DNA of 64,000 bases, from positions 341,001-405,000 of the forward strand of contig JACEFZ010017671.1 of NCBI GenBank assembly GCA_014155875.1, given 5' to 3'. Every line of letters begins with the position of its first letter. Within the stretch, counting starts at the first letter, position 1. The notes beneath the pieces are model-generated. The model had not been told where the DNA came from. It ran no database searches and was given only the letters and a program-made list of their open reading frames with translations. The translations under genes were made by a program, and so were the position numbers. Source of the stretch: Cepaea nemoralis (lineage: Eukaryota; Mollusca; Gastropoda; Stylommatophora; Helicidae). Below, piece after piece: positions 46,399 to 56,700 of this stretch.

Positions 46399-47181
46399 CT
46401 GTTAAAAAACAAAACGCAACATTTTTGGTGTTACTTTTACAAAAGATATTCACTGATTGGACATCAGTCAACCTATCGGCCAAGTCCATCTGATCATTAA
46501 CGTCTTGTGGTTACCTGAATTGTACTCACCTCATGAATAGTGAGGTCATGATAGAGGTCAAGGTCAAAACAACATTTTTGACAATAACTCCTGACAGGTT
46601 CATGATTATTTCGTGGAACTTACTGAACACAAACCTCTCTTACCATATTATCGAATGTCTATAAAAGATTGACGCTCCTCGAATAAATTCAGCTGAAAAT
46701 GTAATGCGCAAGTATGGCTCATCTCAATACAGAACAACGACTCATCATCATTGGACGTTTACAGGCTGGACAGTCACAAAGTGTAATAGCCAGAGAATTT
46801 AATGTGGTTAAAAGCACCATTAGGCGCCTTTGGGGGCGATTTAAGGAAACTGGTTTAGTGGCAGACCGGCCGCGCAGCGGAAGATCCAGAATCACAACTG
46901 CTGCCGAAGACCGCTTGATACGGCTGCATCACCTTAGAAATAGATTTGCATCTGTGTCCTCCACAGTCCAGTCAATGTCAGGAGCTCGTCGAATTCCAGA
47001 TCAAACGGCCAGGAACCGGCTGGACGACGCTGGTCTTTGGTCTAGAAGACCGCACAGAGGTCCTGTTCGCCAGAACCGACTGCAATGGGCGAGTGAGCAT
47101 CGTCAATAAAATATTGGTACAAGTTTGCAATTGAAACTGCAATAATGTTGCGTTTCTTGACTTTTTGTTTTTTTAAATAGT
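46399..47181 (+). mobile_element. Tc1-like transposon, internally deleted
   Basis: The ends share AAAAAACAAAA and CGCAACATT in inverted orientation (46404-46421 and about 47143-47177), with a small indel between the two ends. About 780 bases instead of the usual 1.3-1.6 kb for Tc1 relatives. The deletion removes the catalytic domain and joins the DNA-binding half directly to the 3' end. Confidence 0.78.
46714..47109 (+). CDS. Tc1 transposase DNA-binding half, open 131-residue frame
   Basis: ATG at 46714 matches the usual Tc1 start. Residues about 5-60 form the first helix-turn-helix (TEQRLIIIGRLQAGQSQSVI, REFNVVKSTIRRLWGRF); RPRSGRSR at about 53-60 is the GRPR-like basic link to the second helix-turn-helix (ITTAAEDRLIRLHHLRNRF ... 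TARNRLDDAGLWSRRPHRGP). Translation ends at WASEHRQ where Tc1 proteins normally enter the catalytic D-D-E domain; no catalytic aspartate is present. There is no stop or shift within the retained part. It could bind the element's inverted repeats without cutting, but expression is unknown. Confidence 0.75.
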   Translation: MAHLNTEQRLIIIGRLQAGQSQSVIAREFNVVKSTIRRLWGRFKETGLVADRPRSGRSRITTAAEDRLIRLHHLRNRFASVSSTVQSMSGARRIPDQTARNRLDDAGLWSRRPHRGPVRQNRLQWASEHRQ

Positions 47182-47261
47182 ACATATTTATCTATTATAT
47201 TTAACTGTCTGTATCTCTGCCAATTTATTTGTTTGTCTATGTTTATCTGTCAGAAGTGTAG

Positions 47262-47434
47262 CCTTCCGCAGCGCGGAAAGCGTCGCACAAAGCACGAGCT
47301 CCGTAGCTCCAGCGACGACCCAAATGATTCTCCGAAATAAATGCACTAGTGAACCGAAGGACACGGCCCGGATTCAAACTCACAACCTACGGAGCCCGAG
47401 GCAGACGACTTGACCACTTCGCCACGGAGCCTCC
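47262..47434 (-). mobile_element. SINE-C copy, 3' part missing
   Basis: Minus strand: GGCTCCGTGGCGAAGTGGTC (A box), a B-box region reading GTTTGAATCC, GGTTCACTAGTGCATTTATT, GGTCGTCGCTGGAGCTACGG, GCTCGTGCTTTGTGCGACGC. Confidence 0.82.
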
Positions 47435-47479
47435 CAAATCTTTATACCTGTGTTCATCTGTCAAAGGAACCATTATGCG

Positions 47480-47820
47480 GGTGTTTATATGTGTACCTGG
47501 GAGTCATTATGCCTGTTTCTAGCTTCTGCCTGTTAGTCCTTTTGCCTGTTACCGTATATCTGCCTGTTCCCATATTTCTGCCTGTTTCCATATGTCTGCC
47601 TGTTAGTCATTTTTGCCGGTTCCAACCTCTCTGTCAGTTAGTCTTAAAATTCGTTTTAATCAGTTTACCTATTTGTCATTGTGTCTATTTCCATCTGTCT
47701 GCCTGTTGGTCATTATGTCTGTTTCCATCTGTCTGCCTATTTGTCATGACGTCAGTTTCCATCTGTCTGCCTATTTGGCAATATGTCTTTTCACATCTGT
47801 CTGTATCTATTTGAGTCTGC
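47480..47820. repeat. About 35-bp minisatellite, diverged
   Basis: Units with CCATCTGTCTGCCTATTTGT, CATTATGTCTGTTT variants. Bases 47821-48135 show no gene. Confidence 0.75.
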
Positions 47821-48139
47821 CTGCCCGCTCTCGTGACTACGTCCATCTCTCAAACACCCTACCCCCAACTCCCCACATGCCTCTCTCCATTTCTACACAT
47901 GCACATAATTCCCAATTACACCGGCTCCCGGGAAAGGTTTTATTTTTGTTGAGTGTGTGACGGAAAAAAGCAAATATAACGGTGACGCTGTGCAACCTAA
48001 TTAGGTTATAATTGAAGTAATTAATTGGTGTATTTGTCTGTCTTGTATGGGTTATCATCGTGTGGCAAGTCTTTTCAGAATATCGTTCTTCACCTGGCGC
48101 TGAAAGACGCGCGAACTGTGCCCAGTTCCCTGCCTCATA

Positions 48140-48925
48140 CATGTTGACACCCCGTTGTCTTGTATGTTCACACCCCGTTGTCTTGTATGTTCACACCCCG
48201 TTGTCTCGTATGTTCACACCCCGTTGTCCTGTATGTTCACACCTTTGTCTTGTATGTTCACACCCCGTTGTCTTGTATGTTCACACCCCGTTGTCTTGTA
48301 TGTTCACACCCCGATGTCTTGTATGTTCACAACCCGTTGCCTTGTATGTTCACACCCCGTTGTCTTGTATGTTCACACCCCGTTTCCTTGTATGTTCACA
48401 CCCCGTTGCCTTGTATGTTCACACCCCGTTATCTTGTATGTTCACACCCCGTTGCCTTCTATGTTCACACCCGTTGCCTTGTATGTTCACACCCCGTTGC
48501 TTTGTATGTTCACACCCCGTTGCTGTGTATGTTCACACCCCGTTGCTTTGTATGTTCACACCCCGTTGTCCTGTATGTTCACACCCCGTTGTCTTGTATG
48601 TTCACACCCCGTTGTCTTGTATGTTCACACCCCGTTGTCTTGTATGTTCACACCCCGTTGTCTTGTATGTTCACACCCTGTTGTCTTGAATGTTCACACC
48701 CCGTTGTCTTGTATGTTCACAGCCCGTTGTCTTGTATGTTCACACCCCGTTGTCTTGTATGTTCACATCCCGTTGTCTTGTATGTTCACACCCCGTTGTC
48801 TCGTTTGTTCACACCCCGTTGTCTTGTATGTTCACACCCCGTTGTCTTGTATGTTCACACCCCGTTGTCTCGTTTGTTCACACCCCGTTGTCTTGTATGT
48901 TCACACCCCGTTGTCTTGTATGCCT
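48140..48925. repeat. 23-bp satellite, about 34 copies
   Basis: Unit GTTCACACCCCGTTGTCTTG plus TAT, highly uniform, with rare one-base losses (for example at about 48240 and 48470). The unit lacks stop codons in all three plus frames, so three frames of 200-300 codons run through it; none is a gene. Confidence 0.95.
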
Positions 48926-49084
48926 TGTCTTCACACCCTGCACGTTGGCCACGACATCCTATTTCGAGGATCACGCCTCATAATGAAGCATGTTAGATTA
49001 TATAGTGCTTATGATGCAGTTTTCTGGGAACGTTTACGTTCTTGAAGAATAGTGTTTATTCTTTCCTCGAGATACACGGTTGCC

Positions 49085-49260
49085 TTCCACGTGGCAGAAA
49101 GGAAAAGAGCGCTCACTTTGAAACTTCCGGCGTGCTGATGACGATGTAGGCTGTTTAACCCTTACACCGGCATTAAGTTGGACTTAAACGTCGACGGCTC
49201 ATTCAAAAAGCAATGGCAAGCTACTGAACGCACAACTGCATGGGAATTCAACCCGGGGTC
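49085..49260 (+). mobile_element. SINE with B-type head and A-type body
   Basis: Head AAGAGCGCTCACTTTGAAAC TTCCGG matches SINE-B; the body then reads GGCTCATTCAAAAAGCAATG GCAAGCTACTGAACG as in SINE-A. Truncated at the 3' side. Confidence 0.6.
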
Positions 49261-49477
49261 GATCGCAACCTCCAGCAAATGACACACAGCATTAAATTCA
49301 CTTGTCCTGTAACATGCCAATCCAGTAGGTAGGATTGTCTTGTTTGTTGTCCATAACATATCCACATCTGCACGTTGCCACACCAGCGTGCATGTCCACG
49401 ACTGTTTGCTTCTATTTGTTTGCTGGTCTTAAACAGTCTTAAACAGTCTTGTTTGCTGGTGTTATCTCATAGGTTGC

Positions 49478-50098
49478 TCATTCATGCATTCAGTAGCATG
49501 TCCTGTGCAGAACCTCGCACCATAGCAACCTTCCGGGAAACGTCTCGGTCATGAGCAAGATGTCCTGCGTCTGACACACCAATCTGGAGACCATCCACAA
49601 CATCCTGCACCCATCTTTTCTTTGGCCTTCCTCTTCCTCTCTTCTCAGACATATATCCCCACATTATTGTTTTCTCCAAACGTTCGTGACGTTTCAAGTG
49701 ACCAAATATTTCAATTTTCTTTATTTTATGGTCTTCTGTAGGCAACCTTCTTCAATATTCAGATCTTGTCGTATGGATGCATTTGTTATTTTCGGTATCC
49801 ATTGTATTCTTAGAACCAATCTATAACATGTATATTCAAAGGTATTTATGCGTTGTTCAGCTTGTATAATAAGTGTCCAGGTCTCACAGGCATATGTTGC
49901 AATGGGAAAGATGCATTCTATTAAAAGTCTAATTTCTGTAGGTCTATCTGTCCCACGCCGCAATGTATTCAGTTGTTTTAGTTTTTCAAGAGCAATAGAT
50001 ATTCGTCTTTTAATTTCTTTCATTGCGTCACCATTTTTGGTAATCAATATTCCGAATTTTCCACCACCTCTAATTTGTCTCATTCTTCATAATAGTTT
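49478..50098 (-). pseudogene. Non-LTR family C, C-terminal region
   Basis: Minus strand: GILITKNGDAMKEIKRRISI (the post-palm block), RLLIECIFPIATYACETWTL, LRIQWIPKITNASIRQDLNI, then after a shift near 49735 IEIFGHLKRHERLEKTIMWG, GRGRPKKRWVQDVVDGLQIG and DMLLNA before stop. The RT palm and endonuclease are absent. Paralogue of 1486-1703. Confidence 0.8.
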
Positions 50099-50174
50099 GA
50101 TCTGTATAGACTGTTAGTGGTGTTTAATACATGTATTCCCGTGGCCAGTCTCTTTCTGACTTCTTTTGAACATG

Positions 50175-50385
50175 GTTAAGAAGTCGGCGTGGCCGACAAG
50201 TGTAATATCTTGAAAAGTGTCTTCTGACGGCGTCGTGGGTACATTTGACACACTGGTCAGTTGGATTTTAATGTTGGTTTTTCGTTTAGCAACAATGGCA
50301 AGCTACTGAACTTAAAATTGTCTAGTAAATTACAAACAGCTGGGGTTGACTGCGACGTCCTGTAACAGTACCTGCGATATTTAAA
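50175..50385 (+). mobile_element. SINE with B-type head and A-type tail
   Basis: GGCGTGGCCGACAAGTG (A box of the B type) and CACTGGTCAGTTGGATTTTA (B body) are followed by AACAATGGCAAGCTACTGAA, CAGCTGGGGTTGACTGCGAC and GTCCTGTAACAGTACC (A tail). Bases 50386-50815 show no gene. Confidence 0.68.
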
Positions 50386-50817
50386 ATTAATTAGGGACCC
50401 ATTTATTATTTACACGTCACAACATGTGAATAACTTGGATCCATTTATTATTTTCACGTCACAACATGTGCATAACTTGGATCCATAATTAATGTTAGCT
50501 GATTAAGTGCCATGGAATAGTTAATCGTCTCAAGCGACTTCTTGCATCTGCCATGGGCTTATATACAGTAGCTGTTCTTTTGCCACGCGCTTTAATTTGA
50601 TATATAATACAACATGTCTGTTACCATATTAACAACTTTTAGGTCATAACCGTGGCACACCCCTACTTCCCATTTTCCGCCATCCAATTTTCTTTGGTAC
50701 AACTCTACTTTTGGTGTTGGACTGAATCTGTTAAGTATTGCATGTTCTGTTTCATGATGTTGCAGTCAACCCTATCCGTTAGTGTGATTTACTAGATAAC
50801 TTTACGTCCGACAGATT

Positions 50818-50882
50818 TACAAACACACACACACGCACACACGCACGCACGCACGCGCACACACACACACACACACACACGA
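50818..50882. repeat. (CA)n/(CG) microsatellite left of mariner
   Basis: CACACA and CGCACG repeats directly abutting the mariner inverted repeat. Confidence 0.93.
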
Positions 50883-52206
50883 GAGGGGATGTCAATAAAT
50901 AAGTCACAAATGGCTGTAGACAAATAACTAAATATGACAACATCCTGAAATAAGTTTACGTTTATACATACATTGTCTCTTTATTTCTCAACATAATTTC
51001 CACCAACATTGATGCACTTATCCCATCGTTTTATCAGTCATCCTAAACCGACTGCATAGAACTACGTGCTCTGTTTTCTAAACCACGCTTTCACTTCACA
51101 TTCAACTTCGGCATCATTCGCGAAATGTCTCCCCGCCAAGGTGGGTTTTCAGTGGACCAAAAAGGTGGAAATCGCTAAGGGCTAAATCGTGGCTGTAAGA
51201 TGGATGTTCCAGAACTTCCCAACTTAGTTGGTAGTTAATCGAGTCGTATGTGGTCTGGCATTATCATGAAGAAGCAACACTCCTCTAGTCAGCAGTCCTG
51301 GACGTTTTCTTCAAATTGCATTATGAATCATCGATAGAACTTCACAGTACGATTCAGAATTCACATTGTCACCTTTTTTCTTGAAATTGGTTAAAAGCAC
51401 TCCCTGACAATCCCAGAACACTGTCAGCATAACCTTCCCTGCTGATGGCGTAACCTTGAATTTTTGGACACAAGGCGAAGAAGGATGTTTCCATTGCATT
51501 GAATCACGCTTTGATTCGGGCTGGTTGTGATGCACCTATGATTCGTCCCCAGTAACAATCCTGGTCAGCTTGTCTTCTCCTTCATCTTCGTATCGACAGA
51601 GATAATGCAAGGACAGGCCAAATCGGTTCATTTTGTGTTCCTCCATCAATTGTCTGGGTACCCACCTTGAGCACACTTTCTTTCACAAATGTAAATCGAT
51701 CATGCATTATGCTGTATGCTGAACCATGTGAGCACCCTATTGCCGATGCTACAGAGTCTATCGTTACTCGCCTGTCACCTCTAATCATCTCCCCTACCCG
51801 CTGCTTCTGTTGCAATCTCAACAGGACGACCAGATCGAATTTCATCAACAATTTAGAGTGTCCTTGAAAAAAACTTTTCTACCCAGCTATGCACCGCTTT
51901 ACGGGCAAACATTTGTCAGCATAAACAGGAAGCATTTCCTTATGAATGTCGTTTGCAGGCAGTCCCTTTGCCCACAAAAAAAAAATAAACGTCAACAGCA
52001 CGTTGCTCTTTGGTTGTACACTCCGTAAGTACAATCGCCATTTTGTCTATGCGCTGCGCATGCGCATGAGATACCTAGCACCACCTGACGAACGGGAATA
52101 TAAAGTTCGATGTTGCTGTCACCTAATGACACCTGTAGAAAACATCAACTACATTTACCTGATGCTATCCCACATAACTGTGTGACTTACTTATTGACTC
52201 GCCCTC
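50883..52206 (-). mobile_element. mariner-like transposon
   Basis: 1,324 bases, normal for mariner. The left end GAGGGGATGTCAATAAATAA GTCACA and the inverse of the right end GAGGGCGAGTCAATAAGTAA GTCACA are matching terminal inverted repeats. No clean TA duplication is visible at these edges because repeats abut both. Confidence 0.9.
50981..52041 (-). pseudogene. mariner transposase, frameshifted
   Basis: Start at 52041 (MAIVLTECTTKEQRAVDVYF), helix-turn-helix region with TIDSVASAIGCSHGSAYSIM, then first catalytic D in RIVTGDES (about 51545), KVMLTVFWDCQGVLL, second D in LLLHDNARPHTTRL (about 51275), third D in HPSYSHDLALSDFHLFGPLK, and end at TAA 50981. A TGA lies just before RKRPGLLTRG, and frameshifts lie near 51590 and 51850. 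The spacing of the last two aspartates looks shorter than the family norm, so a small deletion is possible. Inactive. Confidence 0.85.
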
Positions 52207-52250
52207 GTGTGTGCGTGTGTGTGCGTGCGTGCGTGCGTGCGTGCGTGTGT
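52207..52250. repeat. (TG)n/(CG) microsatellite right of mariner
   Basis: GTGTGTGCGTGTGTG then GTGCGTGC repeats. It is the inverse complement of the left flank's composition. Confidence 0.93.
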
Positions 52251-52384
52251 AATGTTCATTTAGAAAAGAACCGCATTGATGTTCACTTATGCGGAGATGT
52301 TAAGGACTTTTTCGTGTAGCCTCCTCACGGAGTCCGGAAATTAATACACCGCGCTACTTTTCACTAAGTTCAAATTTCCCTCAC

Positions 52385-52845
52385 GTGACAACCGACGCGG
52401 GACGAACGAGACAGTCTGCAAGAAACTAAATAAAACCGTGAATTGATTAGGAAAATTACACGAAGACAGTCAATACTTTCATCAACATTATGGGGATAAA
52501 GAAACGTGATAACTAAGTGACAAATGGCCAACTTGGTGGGAAAGGAGATAGTGGAAGGCAACAAGATAAATACATGGCCGCGTGTTATAAAATGGACAAG
52601 AACATATACACGGTGTATTTTTAATGATTGTGGGGTTTTTGAAAATATTGTCATTCCAATGTTTGTATTTACCTTTTATGTTGCATGAGTTCACAGGGGG
52701 TGAATACAAACCTTGGAACGGCAATATTTTCAAACCCCCACAGTATTTAAAAATACACCCTATACCTAATCCAAGACTCAGGTGATGGTGTAAGACGGCG
52801 AACCATGACTGCCCACACATATCGGTATGGCAAATTATGATGACC
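52385..52845 (+). pseudogene. RTE-like family A, C-terminal fragment split by a MITE
   Basis: RKITRRQS-like and ANLVGK-like remnants of the family A tail precede the MITE. DSGDGVRRRTMTAHTYRYG follows it, matching the C-terminus at 21430-21490. Confidence 0.7.
52605..52764. mobile_element. Foldback MITE, copy 2, inserted at TA
   Basis: Inverted repeats begin TACACGGTGTATTTTTAATG and end as the complement of TAGGGTGTATTTTTA. TA at 52605-52606 and 52763-52764 flanks the element, and deleting it plus one TA rejoins the family A C-terminal coding sense, giving an inferred empty site. Confidence 0.88.
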
Positions 52846-53104
52846 TTGAACGCCCGTGTGTACTTTCCTCTGGTATAGACAATCCGGGGAAACAATACTC
52901 TTCTGTTGCATCTTTATATAGTGAATCCAAGATGACATATACCCGGCCCCCTCCCGATTAGGGTAGTGGATCGGGCGTATGACTGTCTTATGTAAGGGTG
53001 AACAACTAGAGGAGCAGGTTTTCATAATAAGGACACGTAACATTTCCTAGCAGTTGAAACCAACAAGAATACATTGACTATGACGTTGTCCCGGCAGAAT
53101 TGAA

Positions 53105-53330
53105 ACAAATACAACCAGTTGCGTTTCTTTGCAGAACGTCACAATCAACCCCAGAGTTTATAGCTGTGTGTGATTTTCTAAGCAGATTTATATTCATTAC
53201 TTTGCCTTTGCTTTCTGAACAGAACCCCGCACTCATTAATTTGGGGAAAATCAACGCAAAGTGTTCTCGCCTAATTCGCCTGCGAGCGACTTCCAAACCG
53301 GTATGTCAGGATTGTGAAAATTTGTTCACC
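53105..53330 (-). mobile_element. SINE-A, diverged
   Basis: On plus: GCAGAACGTCACAATCAACC, TTCATTACTTTGCCTTTGCT TTCTGAACAG, AAAATCAACGCAAAGTGTTC. Head degraded. Confidence 0.6.
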
Positions 53331-53430
53331 ATTGTCTCAACACATGCGACCGCATCTCAATGTCAAAACTTAAAACAGCTCGTAACTTCGGCAACAATAA
53401 TAAAACAGATCACCTTGAGAAAACAGATGT

Positions 53431-53877
53431 AATTTTAGAGATCCTTTATTTAGATTCTCTTTCAGACTACACAGAACGCGGTTGTACAAATAACCTGCCC
53501 CTAATACGGGGACGGGCGGTTATATAACTATACAGACCCAGCTTCTATCTTCTGCCATCGCTCTATTCACAAGGATTTTCGCAAGCTGGTTTTATTCGTC
53601 TAGAGGTTATTCCTGTCCCGGTCCGATCATGGTATGAATGCGAGACAACAGACGAATTCCTCGTTCACTAAAAAGACTGCGTCGACCAGATCATATCCTT
53701 TCTAACACGGAGCCCTAAGAAAACACCGCTGACCTCATGTCCTCTCTTCAAGCGTCCCCCGTTGCTGTCCTATGACCATGTCCACGTCGGCCTTAGTTTC
53801 AAATGGTCATCTAGTTTTGTGACTTGTCTGGGAATATCCCAATTTACATTTGGTGGTGTGCGTGACCGCTATGTGGC
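53431..53877 (-). mobile_element. Possible long terminal repeat
   Basis: On the minus strand it would start TGCCACATAGCGG and end CTAAAATTACA (TG...CA), with an AATAAA signal about 20 bases before the end and a purine run TGGGAGGGGGC just upstream, like a polypurine tract. No second copy is present in the window and no gag or pol is recognised beside it. Confidence 0.4.
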
Positions 53878-55269
53878 ATAATGCCCCCTCCCAGAAAAAA
53901 AAATGCTATATCATTTTTTTCCTTTAATTATGTATATATGATACGTACAACTATAACCATAATTTTCTTTTACCCACAACTACATAGTTCTAGGATTTAC
54001 CACGTTATCACCCCTCAAAAAAAAAAATTTAAAAGCTACATAACGGGCACGCCCACCTGTTCAATCCTTACGTTGGACGTCGTGTGGCTGATCATGGGCA
54101 ATCAGACTAACTAATAACATATTAGTCCCTACCTTGTCCTAATGACAAGTGTGTCGTAGCTCTAGGTATTACCATGAGTTTCGGACGAGGGTAATAATGA
54201 AGTTTTCCCAGTAACCATGTTAGTCGTAGTTGATCCTTGTTGTTGTTCTTGTATCATACAATTATTTCCAACACATTTCAATGGGTAGGGTAGACTTATA
54301 TGCGATCCACGTTGAACTTTTTCCCCGATCCTTTTCTGTGGACTTTGAGACTATCGCTTGATTGTATATTCTTATCTGGCTCATGTTGTAATGATCCATA
54401 CAACATAATATAAAACACACAATCTTCTTAATATGAACAATAATCAATAATTAATAATTACCATTTGACCAATACTCAATGTTAATTACTCTTATTTAAC
54501 TTTAACTATTAATTAATGAATAACCTTAACCATATCACAATTATAGCATGACATACAGTTAGTTACTTCACAACTACAGAAAATCAATCACACGATACTT
54601 GGTAAATTGCTCGTTGACTACCCTTTTCCCAAGCAAGCACTTGTGTCTGTTCATTTCCATCCTTGCTCTGATTCTGTAATGAACGTAAATTCGTCGCAAA
54701 TGTATCTTAATTCTATTTATAATACTAATCTATTTCTCTTTTGTTTTCCTGATTATTATGACTTTGACTCTCTAAAAAGGCTCTATATTAAAATATGTAA
54801 TATATGATTATGAACTGAACTTAATATTTATGAAATAATAAAACAATCAAATGCAACCAACTAACTTATAATAAAGATCTGTCTTTCATCTCTAATCGAC
54901 TGAGAATATCTCACAGAATGTGATTGACTTGCAGATCCTATAGTTTTGTGAAGAATCATATCTCAAAGATTCAAGATTTCCAAGATAATAAATCAGAAAT
55001 ATAATAGAATACTCTGATTCAACAAGAATCAAATAATCTTCATAATACTATTAAGTTCATCTAATAACGATATAGTTACAAACATTTATCTGAAGAATAG
55101 AAAACCGAAATATTTTTCACACTATTAAGTGTAGAGCTATGAGATAGTGTGAACACTTTGAACAAGAATAGATTTAGATCCAAGAAATTTGTAATTCTAA
55201 GTAATAAGACCCTAATGTGTCTGTAATGTATTATATGAACCTAATACTTTCATCCCATTTTATTTTTCT
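53878..55269. other. AT-rich non-coding block
   Basis: About 1.4 kb, visibly more A+T-rich than neighbours, no frame above about 80 codons, no repeat family shared with other parts of the window. It lies downstream of the unrecognised frame at 55270-56247 on the minus strand and could be its 3' untranslated or intronic sequence. Confidence 0.5.
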
Positions 55270-56247
55270 TTATTCTTTTATTTTATTTTTCCTTTCATTC
55301 ATTTTCTTTCTTTCTTTCTTTGTTTCAAACCTATAAAATCTCTCTTCTGCACGCATGCCAATATTTGTACATTGTAAGTTTGTTGATTGGAACAATGTAA
55401 TTGTTTTCAGTCTTGTGTATCTTCTGTATTTTCTTATCAAGTTTGTAAAGTATATCTTTGCCTTTATTCTAAAGTTTACAACCTTTGTTTTGATTTGCGC
55501 ACAAATGTTTGTTGTGTATTTCTTGGTTTCTGTTAACCAATATACAAGTTTTTTTTTGGTTTGTGTGTATCTTCTTTCAACTTGTGAATGGATAGTTGCA
55601 ATGCCGCAAGTAATGTATGTTTTTAATTGTGCGTACATGTTTGTGACATACTTTGTAACTTTTGTGCGTATGTATGTAATGTTGCACATAACATATATTT
55701 TTGTACGAAAATAAGTCTTTATGACAACATCTTCAACCTGTGATATGGTCAACTTTACTAAAGTTATGATCTGAGCCATAATTATTGTTATCAAATCCCA
55801 TTGCCGTTGTTTAGGCAACACTTTAGTATGCTGTCTCTGTTGTTTATACTGAGTGCGTGTAACCTTTATTCTCTTTTTGGGATGTTTAATAAAACTATCA
55901 TTGAGAGACATGTAATCACGCTTGGTTTGTTTTTTAATAATAGTTATTTCTTCATGGTTGGGTTCATTTACTTTGTGTAAATCTTGGTATTCGCAATTAT
56001 TTACTGTTGTGCTATCACTCAATATCGTTGTATCCTGTATGTCTACAGTTGATGTACCCTGTTCTATTTGCGTCTTTTCTTCTTTAATTTCTTCTTCTTC
56101 TTCTTGTGTTGTTTCAATTTGGGCATTTGTACTTGTAAGTGTTTCGTTAGACTTATGTTCGATAGTTACTTTCTGAACTAAATCTCTGGCGTTCGGTTCT
56201 TTCGGTTCTCGGCTACAGAACTGGGTTACGTTAAGAACCGACAGCAT
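55270..56247 (-). CDS. Unrecognised 325-residue protein with twelve 11-residue amphipathic repeats
   Basis: Open from ATG at 56247 to TAA at 55270; the frame also extends 12 bases upstream to a GTG. I recognise no family. Seen in the sequence: a polar Ser/Thr-rich start; an acidic run EEEEEIKEEK near residues 49-58; a basic patch KHPKKRIK near 121-128; then residues 157-288 can be laid out as twelve consecutive 11-residue rows without gaps (for example VTNMYAQLKTY, TTNICAQIKTK, FTNLIRKYRRY), with hydrophobics at positions 1, 4/5 and 8 and Lys/Tyr at the end; last a charged tail ERKKMNERKNKIKE. Eleven-residue amphipathic periodicity is known from proteins that bind lipid surfaces, but that role is only a thought here. 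The first ~15 codons overlap the 3' end of a LINE fragment in another frame, so the true start may be a later ATG (about residue 113). Confidence 0.55.
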   Translation of the reverse strand: MLSVLNVTQFCSREPKEPNARDLVQKVTIEHKSNETLTSTNAQIETTQEEEEEIKEEKTQIEQGTSTVDIQDTTILSDSTTVNNCEYQDLHKVNEPNHEEITIIKKQTKRDYMSLNDSFIKHPKKRIKVTRTQYKQQRQHTKVLPKQRQWDLITIIMAQIITLVKLTISQVEDVVIKTYFRTKIYVMCNITYIRTKVTKYVTNMYAQLKTYITCGIATIHSQVERRYTQTKKKLVYWLTETKKYTTNICAQIKTKVVNFRIKAKIYFTNLIRKYRRYTRLKTITLFQSTNLQCTNIGMRAEERFYRFETKKERKKMNERKNKIKE

Positions 56248-56700
56248 AGCACTCGCCACATGCCCATATTTTCTCAGTCTTCATCTTAAGAAACCAGCGC
56301 AGAGTCCCGATGCTCATGGTACCAGTTTCAATCTGATTTTGTGTTCGTCTGGCTTTTCTCTACAGAACCGAGTATAGGCCAGATTCACTGATCACGCCCG
56401 TTCGCACCATCCTCTCCAGGCAATGATGATGTTTTTGTTCTTCTATACTATACACACGATCTCAACAACGCCTTGACCACATCTGCGGTATCGTGCACCA
56501 ACACCCCACGCAGAGAGACCCGCCTGCTCGTTCCCCAACGCATGACTATTTTTGAATTTGTAAATGAGTCATGCCACTCTGTACGAAGTATGTGTGTCTT
56601 TACCCTACCCAGCATGCTCTGTGTGTCCGTTCCGATCCACGACATGAGTGTGCTGGTTATCCTGCAGCCAGTGTAACGCTGTTGTGACTGCCTCTACCTC
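56230..56700 (-). pseudogene. Non-LTR family E, RNase H and 3' end fragment
   Basis: Minus strand: TDTQSMLGRVKTHILRTEWH aligns with the DSQSMLAKVKTGMLHAEWL part of the RNase H at 28440-29131. The end reads LRWFLKMKTEKIWACGECYA then VGS and stop near 56232. Middle region shifted and partly deleted. Confidence 0.7.

Noticed and set aside
48060..49045. Three long cysteine/histidine-rich frames
   Set aside because: They are translations of a 23-bp satellite in three frames, not independent genes.
50883..52206. Active mariner transposase
   Set aside because: Catalytic aspartates are visible but the frame has at least one stop and two frameshifts.
55355..55714. 119-codon hydrophobic frame on the plus strand
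   Set aside because: It is antisense to the repeat region of the longer minus-strand frame and its hydrophobicity follows from T-rich codons complementary to Lys/Asn/Thr codons.
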